Positions 51,381-60,722 of a stretch of 64,000 nt of DNA are shown piece by piece. Origin of the DNA: JACKIC01 sp964392305 (GTDB taxonomy: Bacteria; Planctomycetota; UBA1135; UBA2386). The stretch covers positions 1 through 64,000 of the forward strand of contig CAYMPV010000014.1 of NCBI GenBank assembly GCA_964392305.1. The letters run 5' to 3'. A program made the position numbers and the translations under genes. Within the stretch, counting starts at the first letter, position 1; each line of letters begins with the position of its first letter. Below the pieces are notes generated by a model. It had not been told where the DNA came from. It was given only the letters and a program-made list of their open reading frames with translations, and did not search any database.

Positions 51381-52339
51381 GCAGTGAGGCTCGCCGGGAA
51401 GATGCGGTCGAGGTCGCGGCGCAGATCGTCGTCGAGCACCACGCCGTCGACGGCGAGGTTCTGGTCGAGCTGGCGCTGGTCGCGGGCGCCGACCAACACC
51501 GAGGCGACGCAACGTTCGCGCAGACAGAAGGCCAGGGCCACCTGCATCGGCGTCAGCGAGCGCAGCGCCGCGAGCGCGACCAGCTCCTCGGCGGCGGCGA
51601 GGCGCGCGGGCGTCAGGTAACGCCCAACCCACTGGCTACCTTGAGAGTCGGTCGCGCGCGAACCCGCGGGCGGCGGCTGCCCCTGCCGGTACTTGCCGGT
51701 CAGCGCCCCCTGCGCGAGCGGCGAGTAGACCAGCAGGCCCAGGCCGTGGCGCGCGCAGGTCGGCAAGACCGCCGCCTCGATGCCGCGTTCCATCAGGTTG
51801 TAGAGGGGCTGGTTGGCGACCGGCGCGTGCAGGTGTTCGCGGCGGCACAGTTCCATCACTTCGGCGATGCGCTCGGCCGGCCATTGGCTGACGCCCCAGT
51901 AGAGCACCTTGCCGGCCGCGATCAGATCGTGCATCGCACGCGCGGTCTCGAGCACCGGCGTGTGTTCGTCGAAGCGATGGCACTGGAAGAGGTCGACGTA
52001 GTCGGTGCCCAATCGCCGCAGCGAGCCGTGCAGCGACTCGAACACGTGTTTGCGCGACAGGCCACGATCGTTGGCATCGTCGCTCATCGGGAAGAAGCAC
52101 TTCGTCGCCAGCACCAGGCGGTGCCGCGGCAACCCGCCGATCGCCGCGCCGAGCGCGGTCTCGGCGGCGCCGTGGTCGTAGATGTCGGCGGTATCGAACA
52201 GGTTGACGCCTCGTTCGAACGCGGCGTGCACCAGCCGGGTCGAGCCGGCGGCGTCGATGGCGCTGCCCAGCGTCAGCCAGGAGCCGAGTGCGATCGTGCT
52301 GACGCGCAGACCACAGGAGCCGAGATTGCGGTATTCCAC
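51377..52339 (-). CDS. Aldo/keto reductase
   Basis: This is a 320-aa NADPH-dependent oxidoreductase of the Kv-beta/YghZ-like type. The catalytic tetrad is D49 and Y54 (NLFDTADIYDHG), K80 (LVLATKCFF) and H121 (DLFQCHRFDE). The cofactor-binding C-terminus is present (SPLAQGALTGKYRQG, VLVGARDQRQLDQNL). The substrate is unknown. It starts with GTG at 52339; TAGATT on the minus strand (52354-52349) lies 9 nt upstream without a Shine-Dalgarno sequence. First gene of a two-gene operon with the methyltransferase. Confidence 0.9.
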   Translation of the reverse strand: MEYRNLGSCGLRVSTIALGSWLTLGSAIDAAGSTRLVHAAFERGVNLFDTADIYDHGAAETALGAAIGGLPRHRLVLATKCFFPMSDDANDRGLSRKHVFESLHGSLRRLGTDYVDLFQCHRFDEHTPVLETARAMHDLIAAGKVLYWGVSQWPAERIAEVMELCRREHLHAPVANQPLYNLMERGIEAAVLPTCARHGLGLLVYSPLAQGALTGKYRQGQPPPAGSRATDSQGSQWVGRYLTPARLAAAEELVALAALRSLTPMQVALAFCLRERCVASVLVGARDQRQLDQNLAVDGVVLDDDLRRDLDRIFPASLTA

Positions 52340-52373
52340 GGGCGCGGCAATCTAGCAGGCAGTCGCCCGCGGC

Positions 52374-54338
52374 TCACGCTTCGTCGGGCGGACGAACAGC
52401 GGGCGAAAACGCCAACATGGTCTCCACCTGTCGGGCTTCGTCGCCGCTGCCGAGCAACAGCAGCGTGTCACCGGCCGCGATCTGCGTCGGACCGCGCGGC
52501 ACCACGAAGTGTCCGCCACGCACGATCGCCACGATCAGTACGCTGGGCGGCAGGCCTAGTTCGCCGATGCCCTTGCCCAGCCCCGACGAGGCCGCGTGCA
52601 CGACGATCTCGTGCAGGCGCAATTGTGAGGTCGCCGCCAGCCCCTGCTGGGCGGCGAGCACTGCGGCCTCGGCCTCGATCGGACTGGCACCGAGCACCTG
52701 CAGCAAGCGGCGCGCGATCGCGAGCCCCAATTCTCGTTCGGCGTGGATCGCCTGGGCACCTGGTGAAGCAGCCGTTCCGGCGAACTCCTCGTCGCTGTGC
52801 ACCCGCACCAGCACCGGCAACTGCGGCGCGATGGCCTGCGCATGTTCGCGCGCGAGCCGATTGGCGACTCGATCCGGCGTGGTCAAGACGAGCGCCTTGG
52901 CCCGCCCCAACCCAGCCGCGTCGAGCAACACCGGACTGCCGGCTTCGCCGTAGAGTGCAGCGACGCCGCCGGCGCGCAGTACTTCGACCTGGCTGCGGTC
53001 GAGATCGATCACCACGAACGGCACCCCGCGCCGGGTCAGGAGCTCCGCGACGACTCGACCGACGCGACCGTGGCCACACAGCACGACGTGGTCCTCGAGC
53101 GGCGTCGGACCGGCGTCGAGCACCGTCAGCTCCCTGGTCGACGCCGCCACGCGCCGCGCCACGGCAGGCCATCGCAGCAACCATCGCTCCACCGGTCGAC
53201 TGGCACGGAACAGCAACGGCGATGCGGTGATCGTCAGCAGCGCGGTCGCGACGACCAGTTGCTGGGCGGCCGGCGGCAGCAGCCCCAGCCCCACGGCGAT
53301 GCCCGAGAGCACGAACGAGAATTCGCTGACCTGTGCGACGCCGGCCCCGACTGCCAGCGCGGTGCCCAGTCCGGCGCCGCGCCAGACCAGGAACACGACC
53401 ACCACGGCAGGCTTGGCGACGAGCACCACCATCACGCAAACGCCCACGAGCAGCGGCTGCGCGAGCACGAAAGCCGGATCGAACAGCATCCCGACCGCGA
53501 CGAAGAACAACACCGCGAACGCATCGCGCAGCGGCAACGCGTCGGCCGCGGCCTGATGACTGAGGTCGGAGCGGCCGACCACCATGCCGGCGAAGAACGC
53601 ACCGAGCGCCAGTGACACGCCGAAGACCGAAGATGCGGTGTGCGCCACGCCGAGCGCGACGACCAGTACAGCGAGCGTGAACAGCTCCTTGGACTGCGCC
53701 CGCGCCACCACGGCGAGCAAGCGCGGCACCACGATGCCACCGCCGACCACCACGACGGCTGCCATCGCCACGACCTTGGCGATCGTCCACAGCACGACGC
53801 CGGCCAGCGACGACTGCGCCGCGGCGTCGCCGGGCGCGAGCGCCGGCAGCACGACGAGCAGCAACACGGTGATCAGGTCCTCGACCACCGACCAGCCGAT
53901 TGCGAGCCGGCCCACGGGAGACTTCATCAGATCGAGTTCGAGCAGACCACGCACGATCACCACGGTCGAGGCGGTGCCAAGGCACAAGCCGAGCAGCAGT
54001 CCGCTGGACAGTGGCCAGCCGAGGGCGCTGCCGACGACGGCGCCGCCGAGCACTGCGGCCAGGACCGACAGCAGCGACCCTGGCAGCGCGAGCCGCCGCA
54101 CCGACCACAGGTCGCCGAACGAGAAACTCATGCCGACGCCGAACATCAGCAGCACGACACCGACGTCGGCGAGTTGCGCGGCGAGTTGCACGTTGCCGAC
54201 GAAACCCGGTGTGTGTGGGCCGATGGCCGCGCCCGCGATCAGGTAGCCGACCAGCGGCGACAGACCAAGCCGTCGCGCCGCGTAGCCGAACAGCAAGGCC
54301 GCCACCATCGCCACCGCCACGGTCGAAGCCCAGTCCAT
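52374..54338 (-). CDS. KefB/YbaL-type monovalent cation:proton antiporter with RCK domain
   Basis: This 654-aa protein has an N-terminal CPA2 membrane domain of about 12 helices (GLSPLVGYLIAGAAIGPHTP, VGVVLLMFGVGMSF, LALGAFFAGMVVGRSDLSHQ, LRDAFAVLFFVAVGMLFDPA), then a TrkA-N/RCK domain binding a nucleotide (HVVLCGHGRVGRVVAELLTR, VVIDLDRSQVEVLRAGG, YGEAGSPVLLDAAGL) and a TrkA-C domain (PPSVLIVAIVRGGHFVVPRG). Such proteins exchange K+ or Na+ for protons under metabolite control. The start at 54338 begins the first helix; TACGGA lies 7 nt upstream on the minus strand. Monocistronic. Confidence 0.9.
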   Translation of the reverse strand: MDWASTVAVAMVAALLFGYAARRLGLSPLVGYLIAGAAIGPHTPGFVGNVQLAAQLADVGVVLLMFGVGMSFSFGDLWSVRRLALPGSLLSVLAAVLGGAVVGSALGWPLSSGLLLGLCLGTASTVVIVRGLLELDLMKSPVGRLAIGWSVVEDLITVLLLVVLPALAPGDAAAQSSLAGVVLWTIAKVVAMAAVVVVGGGIVVPRLLAVVARAQSKELFTLAVLVVALGVAHTASSVFGVSLALGAFFAGMVVGRSDLSHQAAADALPLRDAFAVLFFVAVGMLFDPAFVLAQPLLVGVCVMVVLVAKPAVVVVFLVWRGAGLGTALAVGAGVAQVSEFSFVLSGIAVGLGLLPPAAQQLVVATALLTITASPLLFRASRPVERWLLRWPAVARRVAASTRELTVLDAGPTPLEDHVVLCGHGRVGRVVAELLTRRGVPFVVIDLDRSQVEVLRAGGVAALYGEAGSPVLLDAAGLGRAKALVLTTPDRVANRLAREHAQAIAPQLPVLVRVHSDEEFAGTAASPGAQAIHAERELGLAIARRLLQVLGASPIEAEAAVLAAQQGLAATSQLRLHEIVVHAASSGLGKGIGELGLPPSVLIVAIVRGGHFVVPRGPTQIAAGDTLLLLGSGDEARQVETMLAFSPAVRPPDEA

Positions 54339-54417
54339 CGTGGCATCCGTAGCGATCGGCGCCGGGCGCACAAGCGCAACCCGAAGCTGCTGCTGGCGGG
54401 CGACTGGGCTTTCCGCG

Positions 54418-54963
54418 ATGCTGCCGGCCCACGTGGCCACCAAGAAGCGCATCGCCCTGATCTCGACCGGCGGCACCATCGAGAAGACCTACGACGAACT
54501 GGCCGGCGTTTTGGACAACCGCGCCAGCGTGCTCGACGTGGTGTTGGCCAGCCTGCAGCTGTTCGGCGTCGAGATCGTGCGCGTGCCGTTGCTCAACAAG
54601 GACAGCCTGGAGATGACCCCCCAGGACCACGAACTGATCGCGCGCACCGCCGCTTCCATGGCCGCGGCGCACGACGGCGTGGTGATCGTGCACGGCACCG
54701 ATCGGCTGGCGACCACCGGCGACCGGATCTTCGCCCAGCTCGGCACGCCGCGGGTGCCGATCGTGCTCACCGGTGCGATGCGTCCCTACGTGATGCGCAA
54801 CAGCGACGCGCCGCAGAACCTCACCGAGGCGCTGCTGGCGGTGCAGGTGATGCCGCCCGGCGTCTACGTGGCGATGCACAACCAGGTGCTGCGTTTCCCC
54901 GGCGTGCGTAAGGACAAGGACCGCGGCACGTTCGTGCTCGACCGCCAGGACGGTGATGGCTGA
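54418..54963 (+). CDS. Short asparaginase-domain protein
   Basis: This 181-aa protein consists only of the N-terminal asparaginase/glutaminase domain: RIALISTGGTIEKTYDE (T17 equivalent of the nucleophile), VIVHGTDRLATTG (T94-D95) and PIVLTGAMRPY. The second domain of full-length asparaginases is missing, as in a known family of about 160-180-residue asparaginase-domain proteins. Activity is likely but unproven. The ATG at 54418 was chosen at the beginning of the domain. It overlaps the TPR gene by 8 bp. Confidence 0.82.
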   Translation: MLPAHVATKKRIALISTGGTIEKTYDELAGVLDNRASVLDVVLASLQLFGVEIVRVPLLNKDSLEMTPQDHELIARTAASMAAAHDGVVIVHGTDRLATTGDRIFAQLGTPRVPIVLTGAMRPYVMRNSDAPQNLTEALLAVQVMPPGVYVAMHNQVLRFPGVRKDKDRGTFVLDRQDGDG

Positions 54964-55771
54964 GGCGCCGCGCCAGATCGCCGCAGCGCGCCTGCCGGCC
55001 GGCCAGCGTGTCGCGTTGTTGCTGATCTGGCTGGTTGCGGCCGTGCCGCCCGCACTCTGGCTGGCCCACCGCAGCGATCCCGAACTGGCGGTGCAGCTGG
55101 TTGCAGGCGGCACGCTCTGGTTGACGCGGCTAGCCCTCGGCCTGGGCCTGACGCTGCTGCTCGCGGCCCTGTTGTTCCCGCCGGTGCCCGCCTGGCTGCG
55201 GCTGCGCTGGAGTGAGCTGCGCCTGTCGGTGACCAGCGATCGGGGCCCGTTGCTGCGGGCCCTCGGTGAGCTGCAGCACTTCGCCTCGGCCCAACGCCAT
55301 TACGAGGTCGGGCGCCTGGCGCTGCTGCGCCGCGAGTTCGCGCTGGCGCTGCCGCACCTGCAGGCAGCGTTGCAGCTGGAACCCGACATGGCGGCCGCCC
55401 ACCACCAGCTCGGCCTGGCGATGTTTCGCCACGGCCAGCTCGGCGTCGCCGCGTCGGCGTTCGCGCGCGCCGAGGAACTGGACCCAGGGCACGCATTCGG
55501 CGACGCGCTGCTCTACCTGGGACGTTGCCTGGACCTCACCGACCACCACCAGCAGGCCGTCGAGATCCTGCGTGCACATCAGGCGCGGCACGGCGGCAGC
55601 CATCGCAGTCACTACTGGCTGGGGTTGGCGCTGCAAGCCGCAGGCGACACACATGGTGCAGCCGACGCATTCGCGGTGGCCGCGGCCCCGCCAGCGCACA
55701 AGGTGACAGCCGAGGAGAACTGGTTTCGCGCGCTGGCGCGGGTGCGCCGCTGGCGCCAAGGGGCATCGTGA
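54956..55771 (+). CDS. Membrane-anchored TPR protein
   Basis: This 271-aa protein has two N-terminal membrane segments (VALLLIWLVAAVPPALWLA and LTRLALGLGLTLLLAALLF) and then about four tetratricopeptide repeats (YEVGRLALLRREFALALPHL; AAHHQLGLAMFRHGQLGVAA; ALLYLGRCLDLTDHHQQAVE; YWLGLALQAAGDTHGAADAF). It probably acts as a scaffold at the membrane. It sits between the asparaginase-domain gene and the rhomboid gene and overlaps both, so the three form one operon. Confidence 0.75.
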   Translation: MAEAPRQIAAARLPAGQRVALLLIWLVAAVPPALWLAHRSDPELAVQLVAGGTLWLTRLALGLGLTLLLAALLFPPVPAWLRLRWSELRLSVTSDRGPLLRALGELQHFASAQRHYEVGRLALLRREFALALPHLQAALQLEPDMAAAHHQLGLAMFRHGQLGVAASAFARAEELDPGHAFGDALLYLGRCLDLTDHHQQAVEILRAHQARHGGSHRSHYWLGLALQAAGDTHGAADAFAVAAAPPAHKVTAEENWFRALARVRRWRQGAS

Positions 55772-56637
55772 AGGACCTGCTCGCGCACGCCGACGAGATC
55801 CCGGTGACGTTGGTGATCGCACTCGCCTACGCGACCATCGCGATCCTCACCGGTTCGATCGGCATCAACTTCGCCGAGTCGGAGAAGCTGTTCGCCTGGG
55901 GGTCGTTGGCGCCGATGGACGCGCCGGAGCAACCGTGGCGTCTGCTCGGCCACGCGTTCGTGCACGGCAACATCATCCACCTGGTGTTCAACCTGTCGTT
56001 CCTGCTCAACATCGGGCCGGCGCTCGAGCGTTCGATGGGCAGCGTCAAGTTCCTGGTGCTCTACGTGGTCGCGGCCCTGGGCGGCGGCGTCGCCGTCTGC
56101 CTGCTCTACGAGGTGCCGCAACCTGTGGTCGGCGGCTCGGGCGCGCTGTTCGGCATGATGGGCGCGCTGGTCGCATGGAACATGCACAGCGGTCGCCACC
56201 TGTTCGCATTCCTCGAGTTCGAAGGCCCGCGACGACTGGTGTCGATGATCGTGGCCAACCTGGTGATCGGCTTCCTGATCCCGTTCGTGAGCAACACCGG
56301 CCACATCGGCGGCCTGATCGCGGGGTTCGTGGTGACGTTCCTGTTCTTGACGCCGGTGCGGCGCGGCATCCGCAGCCGGCGACCATGGCAGGTGGCGATC
56401 GCGGCGTTGTTCGTGAGCCTGACGTTCGCGTGCCTGCAGCCCGTGTGGCGCTGGGACTGGCTGTATGCGCAGGCGAGCATGGCGAACAAGGAGCAGCGGC
56501 TGGCCTTGCAGCGCGCCCTGGCACGAGCAGTCACCAGCGTGCCCCTCGGGCCCGACATCGATGAGGCGTTGGCGCGCGACTACTACGAAGCGGTTGAACG
56601 GCGTCTGAAAGTCATCCGCCAGCATCGCGGCGGCTGA
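55768..56637 (+). CDS. Rhomboid-family intramembrane serine protease
   Basis: Rhomboids cleave membrane proteins within the bilayer. The 289-aa protein has the catalytic dyad S124 (VGGSGALFGMMGA) and H179 (NTGHIGGLIAG), plus the oxyanion-region motif H71-LVF-N75 in HGNIIHLVFNLSFLLNIGPA. About seven hydrophobic segments are present, and a soluble C-terminal tail of about 55 residues follows. GTG at 55768 overlaps the TPR stop (GTGA). Pairing of rhomboids with TPR proteins is common in this lineage type, but the substrate is unknown. Confidence 0.9.
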   Translation: MKDLLAHADEIPVTLVIALAYATIAILTGSIGINFAESEKLFAWGSLAPMDAPEQPWRLLGHAFVHGNIIHLVFNLSFLLNIGPALERSMGSVKFLVLYVVAALGGGVAVCLLYEVPQPVVGGSGALFGMMGALVAWNMHSGRHLFAFLEFEGPRRLVSMIVANLVIGFLIPFVSNTGHIGGLIAGFVVTFLFLTPVRRGIRSRRPWQVAIAALFVSLTFACLQPVWRWDWLYAQASMANKEQRLALQRALARAVTSVPLGPDIDEALARDYYEAVERRLKVIRQHRGG

Positions 56638-56641
56638 TCGC

Positions 56642-58216
56642 TCAACGTGCCGCCGCCGCGCGCAGCCGCTTCACGCACGCTTCCTTGCCGAGCAAGAACA
56701 CCACGTCGAACAGACCCGGCCCCTTGTCCGTGCCCGTCAACGCCGCGCGCACCGGGTGCACGAACTGTCCGAACTTGACGCCGAGCCGTTCGGTGAACGC
56801 GCGCGTCGCCGCGTCGATCTGCGCCGGCGTCGCGAACGGGCACTCGGTTTCGGGCGGCGCCCCGTCCTCGGGCTTCTTCGACGGCAGCGACACCGCGGCG
56901 TCGGCAGCGGCGCGGTCGGCTGGCCAGCTCGGCGGCAGGTTCAGCCCCTGCAGCTCGTCGGCGTAGGCGGCGAGCCACTGCTTGCAACCCTCGTGTTTGG
57001 TGAGGTTCTTCTGCGCCGCCTCGTCGAGCGTCGGCAGTTCGGCCAGCAGCCAGCCGATCTTCGCCGGGAACTCGCTGAGCACCGCGACGCGCTCCTGATA
57101 ACACGCGACGACGTTCTGCAGCCATCCGCCGTGTCGGCCAAGGGCCTCGACCGGCACCACCTGACTCAGCCACGGCCAGGCGCGCTGCAGACATTCCTTG
57201 CTGCTCCAGCGCCGGATGTACTCGCCGCACATCCAGTGCAGCTTGCCCAGATCGAACCGCGCCCCCGACTTGCCGACGTTCTCGATCTTGAACGCGGCGA
57301 CCATCTCGTCGCGCGTGAACACGTCGCGATCGCCCGAGAAACCCCAGCCCAGCAGCGCGATGTAGTTGAACACGGCTTCGGGCGGGTAACCCTGATCGCG
57401 ATACTCGAGCACGCTCATCACGCCGGGATCGCGTTTGCTGAGCTTGGCGCCCTGCGCGTTGAGGATCAGCGGGATGTGCGCGTAGAGCGGGCACGTAGCG
57501 CCCAGCGCCTCGAACAGCAGCTGTTGCTTGATGCCGTTGAGGAAGTGCTCCTCGCCGCGCACCACGTGCGTGATCTTCATGTCGATGTCGTCGACCACGC
57601 ACGCGAAGTTGTAGAGCGGCACGCCGTCGGGGCGCACCATCACCCAGTCGTCGAGTTCCTTGGTGTTGACCTCGACGTCGCCGCGGATCAGGTCGTGCAC
57701 GTTCATCACGCGCGCGGCCGGCATGCGGAAGCGGATGTTGGGCAAGACGCCCTGGGCGACGAACTCGGCGCGCTGCTCGGCGGTCAGGTCGCGGCAGTGG
57801 CCGTCGTAACCCAGGAACGCGCTCTTCGCGGCCTTCTGCGCCTGCCGCACCCCCTCGATGCGCTCGGCGGAGCAGAAACACAGGTAGGCGTGGCCCGACG
57901 CCAGCAACTGCTCGGCGGCCTGCAGGTAACGCGGCAGCCGCTGCATCTGGAAGTACGGCCCGAAGTCGCCGCCGCCGCACTGCTCGAAGGTCGGCCCCTC
58001 GTCCCAGTCGATGCCGAGCCAGCGCAGACCTTGCAGGATGATCTGCAGCGATTCGTCGGTCGACCGCGCGCGGTCGGTGTCCTCGATGCGCAGCACGAAC
58101 GTGCCGCCGAGCGCACGCGCCAGGGCCCAGTTGTACATCGCCGTGCGCGCACCACCGAGGTGCAGCGGACCGGTCGGGGAAGGAGCGAAGCGCAGCCGCG
58201 GCGTGGCATGGATCAT
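56642..58216 (-). CDS. gltX: Glutamyl-tRNA synthetase
   Basis: GltX charges tRNA(Glu) (in some bacteria also tRNA(Gln)). The 524-aa class I synthetase has RFAPSPTGPLHLGGARTAMY (HIGH motif HLGG at 19-22), FVLRIEDTDRARSTDES, THVVRGEEHFLNGIKQQLLF and the KMSKS counterpart KLSKR (258-262). The C-terminal anticodon-binding half follows. The ATG at 58216 (MIHATPRLRFAPSPTG) is the typical start; a longer open frame upstream has no family similarity. Confidence 0.95.
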   Translation of the reverse strand: MIHATPRLRFAPSPTGPLHLGGARTAMYNWALARALGGTFVLRIEDTDRARSTDESLQIILQGLRWLGIDWDEGPTFEQCGGGDFGPYFQMQRLPRYLQAAEQLLASGHAYLCFCSAERIEGVRQAQKAAKSAFLGYDGHCRDLTAEQRAEFVAQGVLPNIRFRMPAARVMNVHDLIRGDVEVNTKELDDWVMVRPDGVPLYNFACVVDDIDMKITHVVRGEEHFLNGIKQQLLFEALGATCPLYAHIPLILNAQGAKLSKRDPGVMSVLEYRDQGYPPEAVFNYIALLGWGFSGDRDVFTRDEMVAAFKIENVGKSGARFDLGKLHWMCGEYIRRWSSKECLQRAWPWLSQVVPVEALGRHGGWLQNVVACYQERVAVLSEFPAKIGWLLAELPTLDEAAQKNLTKHEGCKQWLAAYADELQGLNLPPSWPADRAAADAAVSLPSKKPEDGAPPETECPFATPAQIDAATRAFTERLGVKFGQFVHPVRAALTGTDKGPGLFDVVFLLGKEACVKRLRAAAAR

Positions 58217-58277
58217 CGGGCTGAGCAGGATCGCGCATCGGGGCGCGCGTTCCAAGGACCGCGGCACGCCGCTGGTT

Positions 58278-58952
58278 TCAGGGTCGCGCGCCGAGCAGTT
58301 CGAGTTGCCAACCGGCCGCCGGCGCGCCGTGCTGCAGGACCACGCTGAGGCTGCCGAGTTCGACGCCGAACGGATCGGGTCCGTGGCCCGACACACCGAG
58401 CAACGCACACAGACCCTGCCGCACGATGCCGCGGTGCGCGACCACCAACAGGTCGCCCTGCCACGGTTTTGCCGCCAGTTCGGCGAAGGCCGCCGCCACG
58501 CGCGCCGCGAACGCGGCACGGGGCTCACCGTCGGGGAAACGATCGGTCTCGCCGGCGCGATAGGCGCGCCAGAAGTCCGGGAACGCCGCGTCGATCTCTT
58601 CGCGCGTCAGCCCTTCGCAGGCGCCGAACGAGATCTCACGCAGCCGTTCGTCGGCCGTGAACCGATCGCCGGGCAGCTGCAGGTGTTCGCCCAGGATCGC
58701 CGCCGACTCGGCGGCGCGCTGCAGTGGCGAGTGCACGACGCTCGCGAACGAGACCCCCGCGAGCCACGGCGCCAAGGCGCGGATCTGCGCGCGACCGTGA
58801 TCCGACAGCGGCACGTCGTTGCGACCGTGGTAGCGGATCGACGATTGCCCGGTGGTCTCACCGTGACGGACCAGCCAGATCCGTCGCGGTGCGGACAGCG
58901 CCGCGGACGGTTGCGCGGACAACGGCTCAGACAACGGCCGACCGTCCGTCAC
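58278..58952 (-). CDS. Histidine phosphatase family protein
   Basis: This is a 224-aa member of the phosphoglycerate-mutase-like histidine phosphatase superfamily. The catalytic RHG motif is RRIWLVRHGETTGQSS, with the second Arg in VVHSPLQRAAESA, Glu in DERLREISFGACEG and the second His in LLVVAHRGIVRQGL. It could act as an alpha-ribazole phosphatase (cobC-like) or a broad-specificity phosphatase. The start at 58952 overlaps the upstream gene by ATGA, giving a two-gene operon. Confidence 0.88.
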   Translation of the reverse strand: MTDGRPLSEPLSAQPSAALSAPRRIWLVRHGETTGQSSIRYHGRNDVPLSDHGRAQIRALAPWLAGVSFASVVHSPLQRAAESAAILGEHLQLPGDRFTADERLREISFGACEGLTREEIDAAFPDFWRAYRAGETDRFPDGEPRAAFAARVAAAFAELAAKPWQGDLLVVAHRGIVRQGLCALLGVSGHGPDPFGVELGSLSVVLQHGAPAAGWQLELLGARP

Positions 58953-59848
58953 TTCACCAGCTGCAACACCAGCAGGGCGCCGATGCCGAGCACGACGAGG
59001 CCGATGCCGACCAGCACCGCGCGGTTCCAGCCGGCGTGCTCCTGCACGACGCGCTGCAACCGGTTGGACTGGTCCTCGTGCGTGCGCCGCAGCGACGCGA
59101 GGCTCTCGTCGGTGGTGCGCTGCAGTTCGCTGGCTGCGGCCTGCTGGGCGCGCTCGATGCCGGCGGCCAGTTCGGTGAACTCACCCTGGCGGTTGGCGGC
59201 GAGGTCCTTGGCGGCCTTGGCCTGCTCACCGCTGTGCTCGACCATCTTCTGCATCGAGCCGTGGATGCGGTCCATCGTCGCGTGGAACTCCTTCACCGTC
59301 GCCGAGGTGCGCTCGTCGGTCGCGGCCGCGCGGGCCAAGGCGCTCTCGACGTTCTGCAGCAGCGTCGGCAACGTGCGCAGCGTCGTCGCGACCTGCTCAC
59401 CGAGGGCGTTCTGCTTCTCGAGCTGCGCGCCCATCGTGCGCAGCAGATCGACCTGCTGCTGCGCGGCGCCGGGCAACGTCGACAGCGCCTGGGTCGCGGC
59501 GACGAGCTGCTGCATCTGCTCGTCGGTGCGCGCGTGCGTGCCGCGCACCAGCGCCGTGAGTTCCTGGAAGTGCGTGCCGAGCGCCAGCATCGCCTCTTCG
59601 CGCTCGGTCATCTTGCGCGACGAACGCGCTTCGGCCGGCGCGAAGTTGGTGCTGACGTCACGCGGCGCCAGCCGATCGGTTTCGACCCGCGCCGCGGCGG
59701 CGTTGCCACGCGCACCGCCGTTGCCGCTGGCCCGTGAATCACCGACCCGTGAATCGTTCTGCCGGGCTTCGGCAGGAGAGACGCGCACACCCGAACCCGA
59801 ACCCCAGCGATCGCGCAGCCGCTGCAGGAATGATGCCTTCTTGACCAT
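58949..59848 (-). CDS. Coiled-coil protein with C-terminal membrane anchor
   Basis: This 299-aa protein has an N-terminal disordered Ser/Gly/Arg-rich region (to about 75), a long heptad-like helical region (EEAMLALGTHFQELTALVRG, LRTMGAQLEKQNALGEQVAT, EFHATMDRIHGSMQKMVEHS, RTTDESLASLRRTHEDQSNR) and a single C-terminal membrane helix (AVLVGIGLVVLGIGALLVLQ). It resembles tail-anchored coiled-coil proteins; the function is unknown. GGAGG 7 nt before the ATG at 59848 supports the start. Confidence 0.65.
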   Translation of the reverse strand: MVKKASFLQRLRDRWGSGSGVRVSPAEARQNDSRVGDSRASGNGGARGNAAAARVETDRLAPRDVSTNFAPAEARSSRKMTEREEAMLALGTHFQELTALVRGTHARTDEQMQQLVAATQALSTLPGAAQQQVDLLRTMGAQLEKQNALGEQVATTLRTLPTLLQNVESALARAAATDERTSATVKEFHATMDRIHGSMQKMVEHSGEQAKAAKDLAANRQGEFTELAAGIERAQQAAASELQRTTDESLASLRRTHEDQSNRLQRVVQEHAGWNRAVLVGIGLVVLGIGALLVLQLVK

Positions 59849-60103
59849 CTTGCCTCCTTCACCGGCGCGACGACGGGGTCGCGGAACGGCGAACAAACCA
59901 GCCTCGTGGGCCACCGACCTGCGGAGCGAGCCGCCGCCCGGAACCCATCCACGCCGCCGACCCCGGGACCAGCTGCGCCGGACCGCGCCCGGACAACTGC
60001 GACTGGCCTGACCACCAGGAACCGCGACGGGCCAGACCTTAGCGACACAGCGAGCGCGGCGCCACGGGGTGCAACCGGCAACCGTCACCCTCGCAGAACC
60101 TTC

Positions 60104-60131
60104 TTGAACTTCGACAGGCGGTCGCTACCGT
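60104..60131 (+). promoter_or_regulatory. Probable promoter of tRNA-Ala
   Basis: TTGAAC (60104-60109) and TACCGT (60126-60131) are separated by 16 bp, a good sigma-70-type arrangement, about 56 bp upstream of the tRNA. The rest of 59849-60103, between this promoter and the coiled-coil gene, shows no gene. Confidence 0.5.
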
Positions 60132-60187
60132 TCTCCGTCCCGAAGGCGGGCACCGCGAGGTGTTTGGCCCGAGGTGGTTGGCGCTGT

Positions 60188-60263
60188 GGGGAGTTAGCTC
60201 AGTTGGTAGAGCGCGACAATGGCATTGTCGAGGTCAGGGGTTCGACTCCCCTACTCTCCACCA
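60188..60263 (+). tRNA. tRNA-Ala (anticodon GGC)
   Basis: This is a complete 76-nt cloverleaf with encoded CCA. The acceptor stem GGGGAGT pairs with ACTCTCC, the D-arm is GCTC/GAGC, the anticodon stem CGACA/TGTCG encloses the loop ATGGCAT with anticodon GGC, and the T-arm is AGGGG-TTCGACT-CCCCT. GGC decodes GCC/GCU alanine codons. Confidence 0.96.
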
Positions 60264-60286
60264 CACAACAGCCAACCACCCGTTTC

Positions 60287-60307
60287 GGACTGCGGGCACG
60301 GCAGTCC
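60287..60307 (+). terminator. Hairpin downstream of tRNA-Ala
   Basis: GGACTGC-GGGCACG-GCAGTCC forms a perfect 7-bp stem with a 7-nt loop, 24 nt after the tRNA 3' end. A likely transcription terminator without a T-tract. Confidence 0.5.
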
Positions 60308-60316
60308 GCGCGACAG

Positions 60317-60341
60317 GCGACCGGCGACCGGCGACCGGCGA
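60317..60341. repeat. Short heptamer tandem repeat
   Basis: GCGACCG is repeated three times with a partial fourth copy. It is non-coding, between the tRNA terminator and the next small gene. Confidence 0.7.
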
Positions 60342-60483
60342 CGACGCGCCGAGGCCGCTCAGCCCCTCCCCCCGCAGCCCGACCGCAGTTTTTCTGCGTG
60401 GCCGGCAATTATGAAGATCAGGTTTTGGGATTCCGGGGATTCAGGACTGTTGAGAACAGCCTGCCGCCCCGGTCCCAGCCTCG

Positions 60484-60708
60484 ATGCCCACGACCACGTT
60501 CCATCGCCGCCTCACGCGCGCGTTGCGTGAAGCACGCGACCTTCGCCACCGCCGCGAAGAGTCGCTGTTGGCTGCGATGGTCCGGGCCCATGCGGCGCGT
60601 CGATACGACGACCTCCGGCTGCTCTGCGAACAACTGCGCCCGATCTACCGGGTGCGCATCGAGCCCATTCCGCAGAGCGCGACCGAGGACGAAGTCACCG
60701 ACGCGTGA
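60484..60708 (+). CDS. Small basic hypothetical protein
   Basis: This is a 74-aa helical, Arg-rich protein (FHRRLTRALREARDLRHRRE, then RYDDLRLLCEQLRPIYRVRI). No family is recognised, and no ribosome binding site is obvious. G/C bias at third positions supports coding. It converges with the solute-binding protein gene. Confidence 0.45.
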   Translation: MPTTTFHRRLTRALREARDLRHRREESLLAAMVRAHAARRYDDLRLLCEQLRPIYRVRIEPIPQSATEDEVTDA

Positions 60709-60722
60709 ACGCGGAGCCGGCG

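Noticed and set aside
60317..60341. GCGACCG tandem repeats as a possible CRISPR
   Set aside because: Seven-base units without spacers, and no cas genes nearby; a simple short tandem repeat.
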